From: a virus
Virus record (IMG/VR): IMGVR_UViG_3300023199_000204
Span: 186,001 to 250,000 of that record
DNA: 64,000 nt
Reading direction: 5' to 3' (one strand)
Under the pieces are notes generated by a model. The model worked only from the letters and a program-made list of their open reading frames with translations, had not been told where the DNA came from and did no database searches. The translations under genes were made by a program, and so were the position numbers. This document shows positions 1 through 8,475 of this stretch, in pieces (position 1 is the first letter of the stretch; every line of letters starts with the position of its first letter).

Positions 1-2
1 CA

Positions 3-149
3 AAACTTTACCAAAATATTTCTTGAGAAGATGCTGTTAAAATAATAAAAGAGCATATTCAAGAAGATTATAATTTTAATGATATTGCTCTTGGAAATCT
101 TGAAACTTTTATTGAGAGATTAATATCAAATAAATTTAATAATATATAA
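3..149 (+). pseudogene. C-terminal part of an unknown protein, with in-frame TGA
   Basis: The frame runs in from the left edge and ends at TAA (147-149). It reads as a plausible helical C-terminus (EDAVKIIKEHIQEDYNF and onward), but a TGA sits at 24-26. Replacing that TGA by Trp gives the natural-looking join NIS-W-EDAVK. The upstream part lies outside the window and no family is recognisable. The gene may be broken by a TGG-to-TGA change, or the real start may be downstream of the stop. Confidence 0.4.
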
Positions 150-159
150 AGGAGTTATA

Positions 160-324
160 ATGTTTTTCTTTGGTCTTTTAATTATTATTTGTATTTTAAT
201 TGCGATGGTTTATGATGCTAATTCAAATGGAATGAAAGTATTTTGAGGAGTTTGTTCATTTTTAACAACTTGTTTGACCGTATTTCTTTGGATGGTTAAA
301 TATCATTTAATTTATTTGAAATAA
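160..324 (+). pseudogene. Small two-helix membrane protein interrupted by TGA
   Basis: ATG at 160 follows the ribosome site AAAGGAG. Two hydrophobic segments, about residues 2-17 and 30-46 of the full frame, share one reading frame. A TGA at 244-246 lies between them. Trp there would give KVF-W-GVCSFL and an uninterrupted membrane protein of 54 residues. Function unknown. It is one of a series of genes here stopped at a likely Trp or Gln codon. Confidence 0.5.
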
Positions 325-331
325 AATAAAT

Positions 332-413
332 GCTGGGATGGCGTAAATGGTAGCCGCGACGGACTTAAAATCCGTTGTCTTCGGGCGTGGGGGTTCGAAT
401 CCCCCTCCCAGTA
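332..413 (+). tRNA. tRNA-Leu (anticodon UAA)
   Basis: All arms can be drawn. The acceptor stem is 332-338 with 406-412, the first pair being G-U. The anticodon stem ACGGA/TCCGT (359-363, 371-375) closes a seven-base loop with TAA at 366-368. A long variable arm typical of class II tRNAs follows. The T arm is GGGGG-TTCGAAT-CCCCC (389-405) and the discriminator base is A. It decodes UUA, a codon much used in these AT-rich genes. CCA is not encoded, so it must be added by a host or phage CCA enzyme. Confidence 0.93.
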
Positions 414-432
414 AAACTTATAAAGGATTATA

Positions 433-708
433 ATGATCAAAAAAAGAAAATTTATTCCAGCTTTAATTGACATCAAAACTAACAAGATTCACGATCGATC
501 TAGAGAAGCAAAGCTTATAGCAAAATTTAATACTATTAAAGACCCGTCAAATTTTAATAAATATGAAAAATTAAGTATTGACGCTATCAAAAGTAAATGT
601 AAGATAGTAGATAAAATTCCTGATGGAGCTATTTGTTGTGGAATTAGAAAGTCTTACACTGATAGACATTATGTTCTTTTCAAATCTCCTGATGGAATAC
701 ATTATTAA
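433..708 (+). CDS. Hypothetical protein, 91 aa
   Basis: Follows the tRNA directly; ATG is preceded by TAAAGGATT. The product is basic and soluble, with no signal peptide or membrane segment. A CC pair near residue 68 (AICCGIRKSYTD) is the only notable cysteine feature. I do not recognise the family. Supported as a gene by its complete frame, spacing and ribosome site. Confidence 0.6.
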   Translation: MIKKRKFIPALIDIKTNKIHDRSREAKLIAKFNTIKDPSNFNKYEKLSIDAIKSKCKIVDKIPDGAICCGIRKSYTDRHYVLFKSPDGIHY

Positions 709-744
709 TTCTCTATTAAAGAGTTCAATAAATTAATTACTGGA

Positions 745-963
745 ATGCTTTTATTTAACTCGCCAGGTTTTGTTAGTCTCGCGGGCAAAATATTAATTGC
801 TGTTGATGAGAGCACTGTATTTACAAAGCCAGTAGAAGAGAACCTTAAAGAACATTATAAAGTTCTATACGATGCTATTTCTGACAAAGATGAAAACACT
901 ATTGAAGAAGTAATTAATGCCATCTTAGGAGAGAATAAGGAACGAATTAATGGAAAAGATTAG
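745..963 (+). CDS. Hypothetical protein, 72 aa
   Basis: Short acidic protein with a hydrophobic N-terminal stretch (FNSPGFVSLAGKILIAV) and a helical, Glu-rich C-terminal half. The ribosome site before the ATG is weak. It ends at TAG and the next small gene has its own strong GAGGAGAG site, so this stop looks genuine. No family recognised. Confidence 0.5.
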   Translation: MLLFNSPGFVSLAGKILIAVDESTVFTKPVEENLKEHYKVLYDAISDKDENTIEEVINAILGENKERINGKD

Positions 964-999
964 AATGTTTGTAGTTTCTTGGATTGAGGAGAGTGGAAA

Positions 1000-1128
1000 A
1001 TGAGGATGGAATATAAAAATAAATATGATACTGAAAGTATTTTAACTAAATACGAATTATCTTCTGCGTATGAAGTAGAGGGTGCTGCGTGGAGAGCAGA
1101 CTTTCTTTATAAAATAGAAGTCGTATAA
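1000..1128 (+). CDS. Hypothetical small protein, 42 aa
   Basis: ATG at 1000 sits eight bases after GAGGAGAG, a strong ribosome site. The frame encodes 42 residues, charged and aromatic, ending KIEVV, and stops at TAA. Followed by a terminator-like structure, so it may close the first small operon. No known family. Confidence 0.5.
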   Translation: MRMEYKNKYDTESILTKYELSSAYEVEGAAWRADFLYKIEVV

Positions 1129-1170
1129 GATATATCTTTGGTTTATAAGGAGGGGGGGGTGTAGTATTTT

Positions 1171-1229
1171 CTCGGCGGCTGTCATTAATAACTTACCGAA
1201 GTTTTGCCGCGAGTCAAATTTTTTTTTTC
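1171..1229 (+). terminator. Terminator-like structured element
   Basis: CTCGGCGGC (1171-1179) can pair with GCCGCGAG (1206-1213) with one bulged G. An inner AACTT-ACCG-AAGTT hairpin lies between them, and a run of ten T (1219-1228) follows a few bases later. The gap from 1129 to 1257 holds no gene. A run of G near 1152 is also odd. Best read as an intrinsic terminator; a structured leader for the next gene is possible. Confidence 0.6.
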
Positions 1230-1257
1230 TTAGACAGATATTATAAAGGAAGGGAGT

Positions 1258-1583
1258 ATGTATAGAGATAATGAAATAGCAAATAATGAATTATGTGAAA
1301 CATTAAAGAAAGAAAATATTAAACTAATAAATGAAAATTCTGTTCTAAAAAGAAACATAAAGAAAAATTCAAAAAGAAAGAAATTTAAATTGAGCGATAA
1401 TCTTAAACACACGATTCTTGGCATTGTTGGAATTTTGGCGGCACTTGTTTTTTTTAGGGTTCCTTGTGATTAAAGGAACTAGTTGTGAATCTAAAAAAGA
1501 AAATAGTAATATTTGGGCAAAAATGTATAGAAGTTACTAAAAACCCGGAAGTTTGTCGCAAGCAACTGGAGAAGTTGAAGTAA
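1258..1583 (+). pseudogene. Coiled-coil/TM protein with two frameshifts
   Basis: The ATG frame gives a lysine-rich coiled coil (to about residue 48), then a membrane helix that leaves frame at an eight-T run (1448-1455). Removing one T restores the helix (AALVFLGFLVIKG) and adds a cysteine-containing tail. Removing one A at AAAAA near 1521 then gives IEVTKNPEVCRKQLEKLK, ending at TAA 1581. The restored product, about 108 residues, resembles an inner-membrane-anchored coiled-coil protein of the kind seen among phage lysis accessories; that assignment is inference. Two one-base insertions in homopolymers are the simplest explanation. Confidence 0.55.
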
Positions 1584-1584
1584 A

Positions 1585-1728
1585 ATGAAAATAATTTGGT
1601 ATATGAATAATGGTTGTTATTCTGAATACTGTGATGGAGAACTAATTATTTTTAATAAAAAGGGAGAAATAATTGATAGTATTATGACATCACTTGATGA
1701 TGTCCCAAATCATTTACTCTATTATTAA
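1585..1728 (+). CDS. Hypothetical small protein, 47 aa
   Basis: ATG one base after the preceding TAA. The product has a hydrophobic, aromatic N-terminus and an acidic C-terminal part with cysteines at 11 and 16. Complete frame, stop TAA. No family recognised. Confidence 0.45.
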   Translation: MKIIWYMNNGCYSEYCDGELIIFNKKGEIIDSIMTSLDDVPNHLLYY

Positions 1729-1754
1729 TCTTTACTTTAAAGAAAAATAAAAAA

Positions 1755-2009
1755 ATGACTAGAAGAAACTACAACAATAAGTCTAAACCGATTTCTTTTT
1801 CTTATGATGCTAAGATAAAATGGCTTACTTTTCTTATTAAAAATCCTGTTTCTTACGAAGCAGGATTAAGAGCATCGTTTTCTAAATATCATCCGATGTA
1901 TAAAGATCTAGTTAATCTGCTCTCAAATATTTATAAAAGAAATCGAGTAGAAGTTCTTAAAGAACAATTGAAAGTAGTTTTGCTTGAAAAACAACTAGAA
2001 GAAAAATGA
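1755..2009 (+). CDS. Hypothetical basic protein, 84 aa
   Basis: Lys/Arg-rich protein with a predicted helical C-terminus (EVLKEQLKVVLLEKQLEEK). No cysteines or membrane helix. Overlaps the following gene by ATGA, so the two are probably co-translated. No recognised family. Confidence 0.55.
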   Translation: MTRRNYNNKSKPISFSYDAKIKWLTFLIKNPVSYEAGLRASFSKYHPMYKDLVNLLSNIYKRNRVEVLKEQLKVVLLEKQLEEK

Positions 2010-2425
2010 AAATATATATTTTATATAAAACAGTATTTACGGGAGAAATAAACGATCTTATTTTAACAAAGGGTGTTTTTTCTTCAGAAAAATTAGCAGA
2101 AGAGGCGATTAATTCATTAAAAAATATATTTAATAAAAATCTCGAATTTTTATATGAAAAATATTATAAGGAATTAGATCCTGATAAACAACTCAATGGA
2201 TGGTTAAAAGGAATAAAATCCCTAAAAGATAGACTTAGAGTTAGAAAAGAAAAATCAGAACAAAAAAAGATAAACTCTATGATAGCGTTTCTTGAAAATA
2301 AAATTAGTAATAAGGGTTTTACCATACCGATAAAATATAATGAATGGAAAGAAATATATAATCCTGCTGATTTTAACGAAAAAGACTTCTTTATTGAAGA
2401 AGCCGAACTAAATACAATAATTTAA
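2006..2425 (+). CDS. Hypothetical protein, 139 aa
   Basis: Starts on the ATGA overlap with the gene before. The N-terminus (KIYILYKTVFTGEINDLILT) looks like the opening beta strands of a small alpha/beta domain, also seen at other genes here (for example 33908). The middle is Lys-rich and helical, the end acidic. Function unknown. Confidence 0.55.
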   Translation: MKIYILYKTVFTGEINDLILTKGVFSSEKLAEEAINSLKNIFNKNLEFLYEKYYKELDPDKQLNGWLKGIKSLKDRLRVRKEKSEQKKINSMIAFLENKISNKGFTIPIKYNEWKEIYNPADFNEKDFFIEEAELNTII

Positions 2426-2456
2426 TTTTAATACCCACTATAAAATGTAAAATAAA

Positions 2457-3596
2457 ATGAAAAATTATCTATTCCTTATTACAATTCTTATCACAGCTGG
2501 TTGTGCCTCTGGCGAAGAATTTAAATCAGATGTAATTAATAACAATAAAACTAATAATTTTATTTCGGATACTATTGTTGATAATAGTAAAATTAAAAGT
2601 GACTTCACTTCTGATTCTTACCTTCCACCGCCGAATTTTTCTAAAGGTGTTCAAACATTGGCTGGAAGTTCAAAAAGTGGGAATGATGACGGCAATAGAA
2701 ATTACGCCAAGTTCAATGATCCTGTAAATGTACTAATTCTTAATTCGGGAGAATTGCTTGTTGCGGACTATAACAATGGTCTTATCAGATTGATTGATAA
2801 TAATGGTAATGTAAGCACAGTCTCTCCTAAAGATGAATTTATCAGACCGTTTGGAATGGCAGTTATTGATAAAGATAATATTTATGTTCAGACAGATCAA
2901 AGTTTTAAAAAAGATGGAAATTTCGATGGAGCTTTATGGAAATTGAATATCAGAACAAAAACGGCAAGAATTGTTTTTGATCATATTAAACACGCTCGTG
3001 GAATTGCTGTTCTTCCAAACAATAATCTTGTTATGACGGTATATAATCAACACTGTATCCAACTATTTAATCCTAAAACTCTTCGCCTACAAATCATCGC
3101 AGGCTGGTGTAATAAACCAGGCTATGTGGATGGTGTTAGAATGAATGTTCGGTTTAATCAACCGTATGATATTGTTTGTGAAGATTATAAATGTTTTATT
3201 GCGGACAAAGATAATAATGTTTTGAGAATTTTAAGCGTAAATAGTGGAATTATTTCTACATTTGCTGGGGATGGAGTTAAAGATACTGTTGATGCTCCAC
3301 TAAAGCTTGCTTCGTTTAATAGACCACAAGCTCTTGCTATGGATAAAAATAAAAATATTTATGTAACGGAAATTGAAGGATACTTTATTAGAAAGATTGA
3401 TAGAGCAACGGGACTTGTATATACAGTAGCAGGCAATGGCAAGATGGGCTTTAAAGACTCTCCTAATCATCTTCAAGCAATGTTTTATGGACTAGAGGGA
3501 CTGGATGTATCGCCCGATGGAAATGTTCTTTATCTTTCTGATGGAGATAGAGGAGACGATTTAATCTATCACCGAATTAGAAGGATTCAATTTTAA
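2457..3596 (+). CDS. NHL-repeat beta-propeller lipoprotein
   Basis: The 379-residue product begins with a lipoprotein signal (hydrophobic stretch then TAGC, lipidated Cys about residue 16), so it should be exported and membrane anchored. The remainder shows repeating NHL blades: LVADYNNGLIRLID, FIADKDNNVLRILS and YVTEIEGYFIRKID, each followed by an AGxG turn. Such propellers bind proteins or glycans or act as scaffolds; the ligand here is unknown. In a phage it may remodel the host envelope. The start is fixed by the signal peptide. Confidence 0.85.
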   Translation: MKNYLFLITILITAGCASGEEFKSDVINNNKTNNFISDTIVDNSKIKSDFTSDSYLPPPNFSKGVQTLAGSSKSGNDDGNRNYAKFNDPVNVLILNSGELLVADYNNGLIRLIDNNGNVSTVSPKDEFIRPFGMAVIDKDNIYVQTDQSFKKDGNFDGALWKLNIRTKTARIVFDHIKHARGIAVLPNNNLVMTVYNQHCIQLFNPKTLRLQIIAGWCNKPGYVDGVRMNVRFNQPYDIVCEDYKCFIADKDNNVLRILSVNSGIISTFAGDGVKDTVDAPLKLASFNRPQALAMDKNKNIYVTEIEGYFIRKIDRATGLVYTVAGNGKMGFKDSPNHLQAMFYGLEGLDVSPDGNVLYLSDGDRGDDLIYHRIRRIQF

Positions 3597-3597
3597 G

Positions 3598-3912
3598 ATG
3601 ATAAATATTACACTCAATGTAGATAATCATTATTTCATTATTATCAATGATAATAAAGATATTGAGATTTTTGAGCTAGACATTCCTTGCCCGTTTATGA
3701 ATGAAGAAACACATGGTGAAAATTCTATTCATAAAGTAGCGGAAGTTAATCAAAAAAGCAAGGTAGGGTTTATTATCCCTTCCTTTAATAAAATAAAAAT
3801 TAAGGCAAGTTATAATGAATTGAAATTTAATGTTAAAAAGAACTCTTTGCTTTGCGGAGATGACTTTATCAAAATTATAATGTCAGCAACAGGGACCAAA
3901 TATAATGAATAA
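3598..3912 (+). CDS. Hypothetical protein, 104 aa
   Basis: ATG follows the lipoprotein stop by one base, so probably the same transcript. The product is beta-rich (NITLNVDNHYFIIINDNKDI) with no signal peptide or membrane helix. It overlaps the next gene by eight bases. No family recognised. Confidence 0.55.
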   Translation: MINITLNVDNHYFIIINDNKDIEIFELDIPCPFMNEETHGENSIHKVAEVNQKSKVGFIIPSFNKIKIKASYNELKFNVKKNSLLCGDDFIKIIMSATGTKYNE

Positions 3913-4180
3913 TGTATATAGAAATGAAAATTCTTCTTTAAGAGCAACAATTAGACGCCAACAAATTGAATTAGAATCATTACATAAAGAGAGATATTCC
4001 TTGAAAAAGGAATTGGAAAATAAGCCACAAGAAATTCACATTATTAATCCCAACAATCAAAAGCGATATCTTTTTGAAAAAAAAGAGAAGAGTGGATTAA
4101 TTTTTGGCATTGTAATTCTATTAACAATTGTAGAATATATAGCTTTCACTCTTGGTGGACTATATATATTTAAGATTTAA
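3905..4180 (+). CDS. Coiled-coil protein with C-terminal membrane helix, 91 aa
   Basis: Residues about 8-42 form a charged coiled coil. A hydrophobic helix near residues 66-88 (GIVILLTIVEYIAFTLGGLY) should anchor the C-terminus in the membrane. Overlaps the genes on both sides. The layout matches several other small anchored coiled coils in this window; partner unknown. Confidence 0.6.
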   Translation: MNNVYRNENSSLRATIRRQQIELESLHKERYSLKKELENKPQEIHIINPNNQKRYLFEKKEKSGLIFGIVILLTIVEYIAFTLGGLYIFKI

Positions 4181-4182
4181 AT

Positions 4183-4539
4183 ATGTATATTTATTATATA
4201 GAAATTGACGAAGCAAAAATATATAAAGATAAAACTTTAAACAAACAAATTATGACCGTCGTGGCTAATAATTCAGAAGATGCTATTAAATGTATGGGCT
4301 TAGATGCTTATTCAAAAAAAGAAAGAAAATATATAATTGTAGAGCCTCTTGGTGAGACTTTTAACAAAGTAGATCGTGGACTTATTTGTTTTGAAGAAAG
4401 AATACAAGATTATAAAAAAGTTCCTTACAGATGTGAAAATTGTGGAACTATTATAGAAGTTACAGAATCAAACTTAACTCCGTGTCCGAAGTGCGGAGCA
4501 AGTTTTGTTAGAAGGTTTAAAGAAGATGTTAATTTATAA
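4183..4539 (+). CDS. Protein with C-terminal zinc ribbon, 118 aa
   Basis: N-terminal half is an alpha/beta segment starting YIYYIEIDEAKIY. The C-terminal 35 residues hold two CxxC knuckles (CENCG and CPKCG) spaced like a rubredoxin-type zinc ribbon. Likely a nucleic-acid- or protein-binding adaptor; no specific family recognised. Overlaps the next gene. Confidence 0.6.
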   Translation: MYIYYIEIDEAKIYKDKTLNKQIMTVVANNSEDAIKCMGLDAYSKKERKYIIVEPLGETFNKVDRGLICFEERIQDYKKVPYRCENCGTIIEVTESNLTPCPKCGASFVRRFKEDVNL

Positions 4540-4738
4540 AATAATATCTATAATAATAGGACTTTGCTTATTAATTAGTATTCCAATATACCTTACTTTT
4601 ATTAAAGATTATAACAGAAGTTCCAATGCTTTAATGTTTGGTAAACAGGAAATTAGTACTAAGTTTATTGTTAAATTAATAATAAGTGCCGTTGTTATAG
4701 CTTCTTTGCCATTTATAATATCAATATGGATTTCTTAA
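4526..4738 (+). CDS. Small two-helix membrane protein, 70 aa
   Basis: I place the start at ATG 4526, preceded by AAAGAAG, rather than the upstream TTG. Two membrane helices, about residues 5-24 and 50-69, flank a charged loop (KDYNRSSNALMFGKQE). Function unknown. Confidence 0.5.
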   Translation: MLIYKIISIIIGLCLLISIPIYLTFIKDYNRSSNALMFGKQEISTKFIVKLIISAVVIASLPFIISIWIS

Positions 4739-4808
4739 ATGTAAGTAAGGTTAAGGGATATTTGTATATATAAAATTTAAGAATATTTGAAGAATAAAAT
4801 GGAATGTT

Positions 4809-5210
4809 ATGAGTTCAATAAGAAATAACAAAACGATAATTATTCACTATCCTTATGGACCTCCAAGGATTAAAACGATATATAGACAGCTCAATTCTTA
4901 TATATTAAGACCTTATAATTCTAAAGTTAAAAAATCTTTATGTCGACAAAAAGAATATGTCGCAAATTCCAATAGATTTTCAAAAGACAAGATGCAAATA
5001 ACTTGTAAAGACTGTTTGTATTTTTTATCAATTCTTCCAGAATTTGAAAAACTTAAAAAACAGTTTAAAAATATACATCTAAATATACTTAAAAAACAAA
5101 AAACATTTAGTTTAAAACCTCATTTACAATTCAAAGACTTTAATAACCTTAAAGCTTTTTTTTTTGACATTATGAGTGATTTTGGATTGTTAAAAGAGCG
5201 AGAAAAATAA
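4809..5210 (+). CDS. Hypothetical basic protein, 133 aa
   Basis: Basic protein with four cysteines; the pair in ITCKDCLYFL could form half of a metal site with the cysteine near residue 45. C-terminal half is Lys/Phe-rich. Preceded by about 70 bases with no gene. No family recognised. Confidence 0.5.
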   Translation: MSSIRNNKTIIIHYPYGPPRIKTIYRQLNSYILRPYNSKVKKSLCRQKEYVANSNRFSKDKMQITCKDCLYFLSILPEFEKLKKQFKNIHLNILKKQKTFSLKPHLQFKDFNNLKAFFFDIMSDFGLLKEREK

Positions 5211-5246
5211 ATATTCGAAAAGAAATTGTCCAATATTGGAACTTAA

Positions 5247-5518
5247 ATGAAACATAAAAATGATAATAAAAGAAAAATAGTAATAAAAGAGAATTTATAT
5301 TCTTTTACAAGATGTTATTTATGTAATAAAGAATATAAAATTGGAGATACTATATATCTTATTCAAACTGGAGGTTCATTCTAAGATGTTAATAAAAAAA
5401 AATGGGGGTTTCCTAATACAAACGTATGTAAAAATTGTGATTGTAAAAATATTCAAGATAAAATAAGAACAATAGTTAAAAAAGTATATATCAAATATTG
5501 GTGGATAGTTGAAAGATG
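5247..5518 (+). pseudogene. Zinc-finger protein interrupted by TAA
   Basis: One frame carries two CxxC knuckles, RCYLCNK near residue 23 and VCKNCDC near residue 58, as in a four-cysteine zinc finger. A TAA at 5392-5394 falls between them, so the finger cannot form unless the stop is read through. A Gln codon (CAA) one transition away is plausible. It ends in an ATGA overlap with the radical SAM gene, itself interrupted. Confidence 0.5.
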
Positions 5519-6385
5519 AAAATTCAAACATTTAGTATCGTTGCGGGAACATTAGCTTGTAATGCTCGTTGTCCATTTTGTATTTCAAAGATGACAGTAG
5601 AAAATGGAATGACTTTAAAAGAACCAAAAGTTAATTGGAGGAACTTTCATAAAGCTTGTATGCTCGCGGAAAGAAGTGCAGTTTCAACTGTAATGATTAC
5701 AGGAAAAGGAGAGCCCACGCTTTTTCCTTTTTAAATTGATAAGTATCTTGAAGAACTTAAAAAGTATAAGTTTCCATTTATTGAAATTCAAACAAATGGT
5801 ATGAAACTAACAGAGAGAAAGTATATAGACCATCTAAGATATTGATATATTATGGGCCTTAATACTATTTGTATTTCTGTTATGGGAACTAATGAACAGA
5901 AAAACAAAAATATTTATGCTCCTCACTTAAAAGAATATCCTAATCTAATTAGTACTATTAAGCACCTACATTCTTTTGGTTATTCTATTCGTCTTACGAT
6001 TACAATGGCAAAAGATTTTGTTTGTTCGCCAAAAGATATTAAGGAGCTTGTTGAATTTGCTAAAATTTATAAAGTTGAACAACTTTCAATCACTCCTGTT
6101 CGGTATCCAGAAAGTAGTGGAAATGATGAGGCAGATAAGTGGGCGAAAAAACACGGTTTGTCTAAAGAAGAAATTAATGTCATTAAAGAATGGATAGAAA
6201 AAAATGGAACTCCTATTTTGACACTTATGCACGGTGCTGTGGTGTATGATCTAGATGGTCAAAACATTTGTTTTAAAGACTGCCTAACTCTTGAGGGAAA
6301 TACTGATAATATTCGACAACTTATTTTCTTTCCTGATGGAAGTTTGAGATATGATTGGCAATACTCTGGAGCAATTTTGTTATGA
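5516..6385 (+). pseudogene. Radical SAM enzyme gene with two in-frame stops
   Basis: The N-terminus carries the radical SAM cluster motif CNARCPFC (CxxxCxxC) near residue 15, followed by a GKGEPTLF segment matching the SAM-binding GGE region. The rest continues in the same frame through LSITPVRYP to about residue 289. A TAA (5732-5734) and a TGA (5843-5845) split it into three pieces. Gln and Trp at these sites would restore a normal chain. The reaction cannot be told. Unless the stops are suppressed the enzyme is not made; the rest of the sequence shows little decay, so inactivation would be recent. Confidence 0.75.
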
Positions 6386-6654
6386 TTTGTAATTGTGGAA
6401 AAGAAGTAATTGAAGGAATGTGGTTATATTATACCTCTCCTTTAAAGGCCTCTAATTCTTTTTGGGGAAGGGCTTTAAAATATTATAAACCAAGCTTGGC
6501 ATTATATATTTTAGTGAAACCTCTTTTCTTTTCTCCAAGAAAGAAAAGAGGAGGAATAATTATTATAGATAAAAACAAAAATTTAAAACCTTATATTTAT
6601 TTTTCAGAGCAAGTAAATAATAATGGAATTCCTCAAGAGGCAATAGAGTGGTGA
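6382..6654 (+). CDS. Hypothetical protein, 90 aa
   Basis: Start chosen at ATG 6382 (ATGA overlap with the radical SAM stop). The N-terminal MICNCGKEVIEGMWLYY suggests a small cysteine site; the middle is hydrophobic (LALYILVKPLFF) but short for a membrane helix. Ends TGG-TGA. No family recognised. Confidence 0.45.
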   Translation: MICNCGKEVIEGMWLYYTSPLKASNSFWGRALKYYKPSLALYILVKPLFFSPRKKRGGIIIIDKNKNLKPYIYFSEQVNNNGIPQEAIEW

Positions 6655-6702
6655 AATAACTATAATAATAATGTTTTTAATTCAAATAAGAATGATAATA
6701 AA

Positions 6703-6834
6703 ATGAAACCATATAATTTATCTAGTCTTAATCAAGACGGCAGAACAAGTTGTGCCCATTGTGGAGCTGTTTTGGCAATTGTTCCTCCAATTTTTGTTAA
6801 AGAATTTAGATATTGTCTTAAATGCGAAGGATAA
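6703..6834 (+). CDS. Small zinc-ribbon protein, 43 aa
   Basis: Starts at ATG 6703. It carries two CxxC knuckles, SCAHCG and YCLKCEG, about 22 residues apart, forming a minimal zinc ribbon. Stops at TAA three bases before the next ATG. It is in the same frame as the gene at 6382, so a once-continuous gene split by TGA at 6652 cannot be excluded. Confidence 0.5.
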   Translation: MKPYNLSSLNQDGRTSCAHCGAVLAIVPPIFVKEFRYCLKCEG

Positions 6835-6837
6835 GTT

Positions 6838-7152
6838 ATGAATATTTATAGGACAAATTCTTCTTTAAAAGATTTTTCTCTACAAACTCAACTACTAGAA
6901 AGTTTTCTTTGGAGCGAATTTATAAAAAAAGAAAAATTTAAATTTCATATAAGAGATCTTGTTTCTCTTTGTGAAGATTCAAAAACACTCTTGGAGCTAA
7001 TTAAAATTATAGTCTTACTAAAAGAAGAGGGCATTCTAGATAAAGACAATGGCTTTTTTATTTTGAAAGATAAAAGGCAAGCAATGAGATTAGCGGGCTT
7101 TTATCCAGAAGAATATAAATATCTAATTTTGGAAGATTTAGTTCATATTTAA
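6838..7152 (+). CDS. Hypothetical protein, 104 aa
   Basis: Helical protein; residues 40-80 resemble a small winged-helix fold (RDLVSLCEDSKTLLELIKII followed by LKEEGILDKDNGFFIL), but this is only a shape-level impression. No cysteine or membrane features. Function unknown. Confidence 0.5.
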   Translation: MNIYRTNSSLKDFSLQTQLLESFLWSEFIKKEKFKFHIRDLVSLCEDSKTLLELIKIIVLLKEEGILDKDNGFFILKDKRQAMRLAGFYPEEYKYLILEDLVHI

Positions 7153-7177
7153 ACTTATTTGAATGGTATATTTTTAA

Positions 7178-7831
7178 ATGAAACTTAGTATAATTAGCGA
7201 TACTCACGGATTTCACGATAAAATTAAATTAAGAGACGCAGATATTTTCATTCATTGTGGTGATTTTACTGCTCCAGGAGTTGGTAAAGAAAAACACGTA
7301 AAAGTTTTTTTCTCGTGGCTGAATTCAATTGCTTCCAAATATAAAGCAATAATTTTTATATCTGGAAATCACGACTTTCCAATGGAAGGTGATCATAGAT
7401 TTAAGAGAAATGTATTGAGTTCCTTGAAACCTAATATTTATTATCTTGAAAATTCATCAGTTATTATTGATAATGTTAAGTTTTATGGAAGCCCATATAC
7501 TCCTGAGTTTAATAATTGGGCTTTTATGATGCCTGTAAATGGAAAGGGAATAAAAGAAAATTGGAAAAAAATTCCTAATGATGTAGATGTATTAATAACT
7601 CACGGACCATCAAAAAATATTTTGGATAAAAATATAAGTGGGCATCCCTGTGGATGTAAATATCTTGCACGAGAAGTAAAAAGAATACGACCGAAAATTC
7701 ATTGCCACGGACATATCCACGAGGGAAGAGGCAGCAATCCATATATCTATGCTCCTACGGTAGTTTATAATGTATCAAGTTTAGATTATTGGAGTAATAT
7801 AATCCACGATCCCATTGAGGTAGAAATATAA
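7178..7831 (+). CDS. Metallophosphoesterase
   Basis: All signature motifs of the calcineurin-like metallophosphoesterase family are present in order: SDTHG near residue 7, CGDF near 28, GNHD near 63, THGP near 146 and GHIHEGRG near 179. Length, 217 residues, fits a single-domain cytosolic phosphodiesterase. Substrate cannot be deduced; related proteins cleave cyclic nucleotides or other phosphodiesters. It overlaps the tilS-like gene by one base (TAATG), suggesting coupled translation. Confidence 0.88.
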   Translation: MKLSIISDTHGFHDKIKLRDADIFIHCGDFTAPGVGKEKHVKVFFSWLNSIASKYKAIIFISGNHDFPMEGDHRFKRNVLSSLKPNIYYLENSSVIIDNVKFYGSPYTPEFNNWAFMMPVNGKGIKENWKKIPNDVDVLITHGPSKNILDKNISGHPCGCKYLAREVKRIRPKIHCHGHIHEGRGSNPYIYAPTVVYNVSSLDYWSNIIHDPIEVEI

Positions 7832-8475
7832 TGACACGTTTAACACTGTTGTCAAGAATTCCTAAACGATTTAATATTGCTGTTTCTGGTGGGTCTGATA
7901 GTATGGCAGCACTTGATTTTGTTATGAGAAAAAGTGATAGAGAGTTTTGTGTATTACATTTTAATCACGGGACAGAGTTTGGAAAAAAGGGAGAAAAGCT
8001 AGTTAAACATTTTTGTAACAAAAATGGGCTTCAACTTATGCTTGGAAAAATTAAACAATCTATTCCTTCTAGTATAACTCTTAAACAAAGCCCACAAGAA
8101 AGGTGGAGGAATATAAGGTATGAATTCTTTGAGAAAAATTCATATTATCCTGAAACCATTATTTGTCATACGTTAGATGATGCGGTAGAACAATGGTTAT
8201 TCTCTTCTTTTAATGGAAATCCTAAAATAATTCCGCACAGAAGGTCATTTTATGTAAGACCTTTTCTTCTTACTAAAAGAAAAGAAATGAGAGAATGGTG
8301 TGAAAATCACGACATTCCTTTTCTTGATGACCCATCTAATAATGATGTTCATTATCCTAGAATTAGAATTAGAAAAGAAATTATTCCAGAAGTATTGAAA
8401 ATTAACCCTGGACTTTATAAAGTAATTTATAAAAAATATTTGGATATTAAATATGGACGCTCAAAATCATCTTAA
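7831..8475 (+). CDS. tilS: TilS-like tRNA(Ile) lysidine synthetase
   Basis: An ATP-pyrophosphatase of the TilS family. The PP-loop SGGSDS is at residues 19-24. The TilS signature region follows near residues 145-200: RPFLLTKRKEM, then DDPSNNDVHYPRIRIRKE and IIPEVLKINPG. TilS converts C34 of the CAU-anticodon tRNA-Ile to lysidine so that it reads AUA. At 214 residues only the catalytic N-terminal domain is present; bacterial enzymes usually have extra C-terminal domains. AUA is common in these genes, which would explain carrying the enzyme. Confidence 0.85.
   Translation: MTRLTLLSRIPKRFNIAVSGGSDSMAALDFVMRKSDREFCVLHFNHGTEFGKKGEKLVKHFCNKNGLQLMLGKIKQSIPSSITLKQSPQERWRNIRYEFFEKNSYYPETIICHTLDDAVEQWLFSSFNGNPKIIPHRRSFYVRPFLLTKRKEMREWCENHDIPFLDDPSNNDVHYPRIRIRKEIIPEVLKINPGLYKVIYKKYLDIKYGRSKSS

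Noticed and set aside
5976-6197. Frame within the radical SAM gene in another phase
   Set aside because: It overlaps conserved radical SAM sequence and has no start signal or family features.
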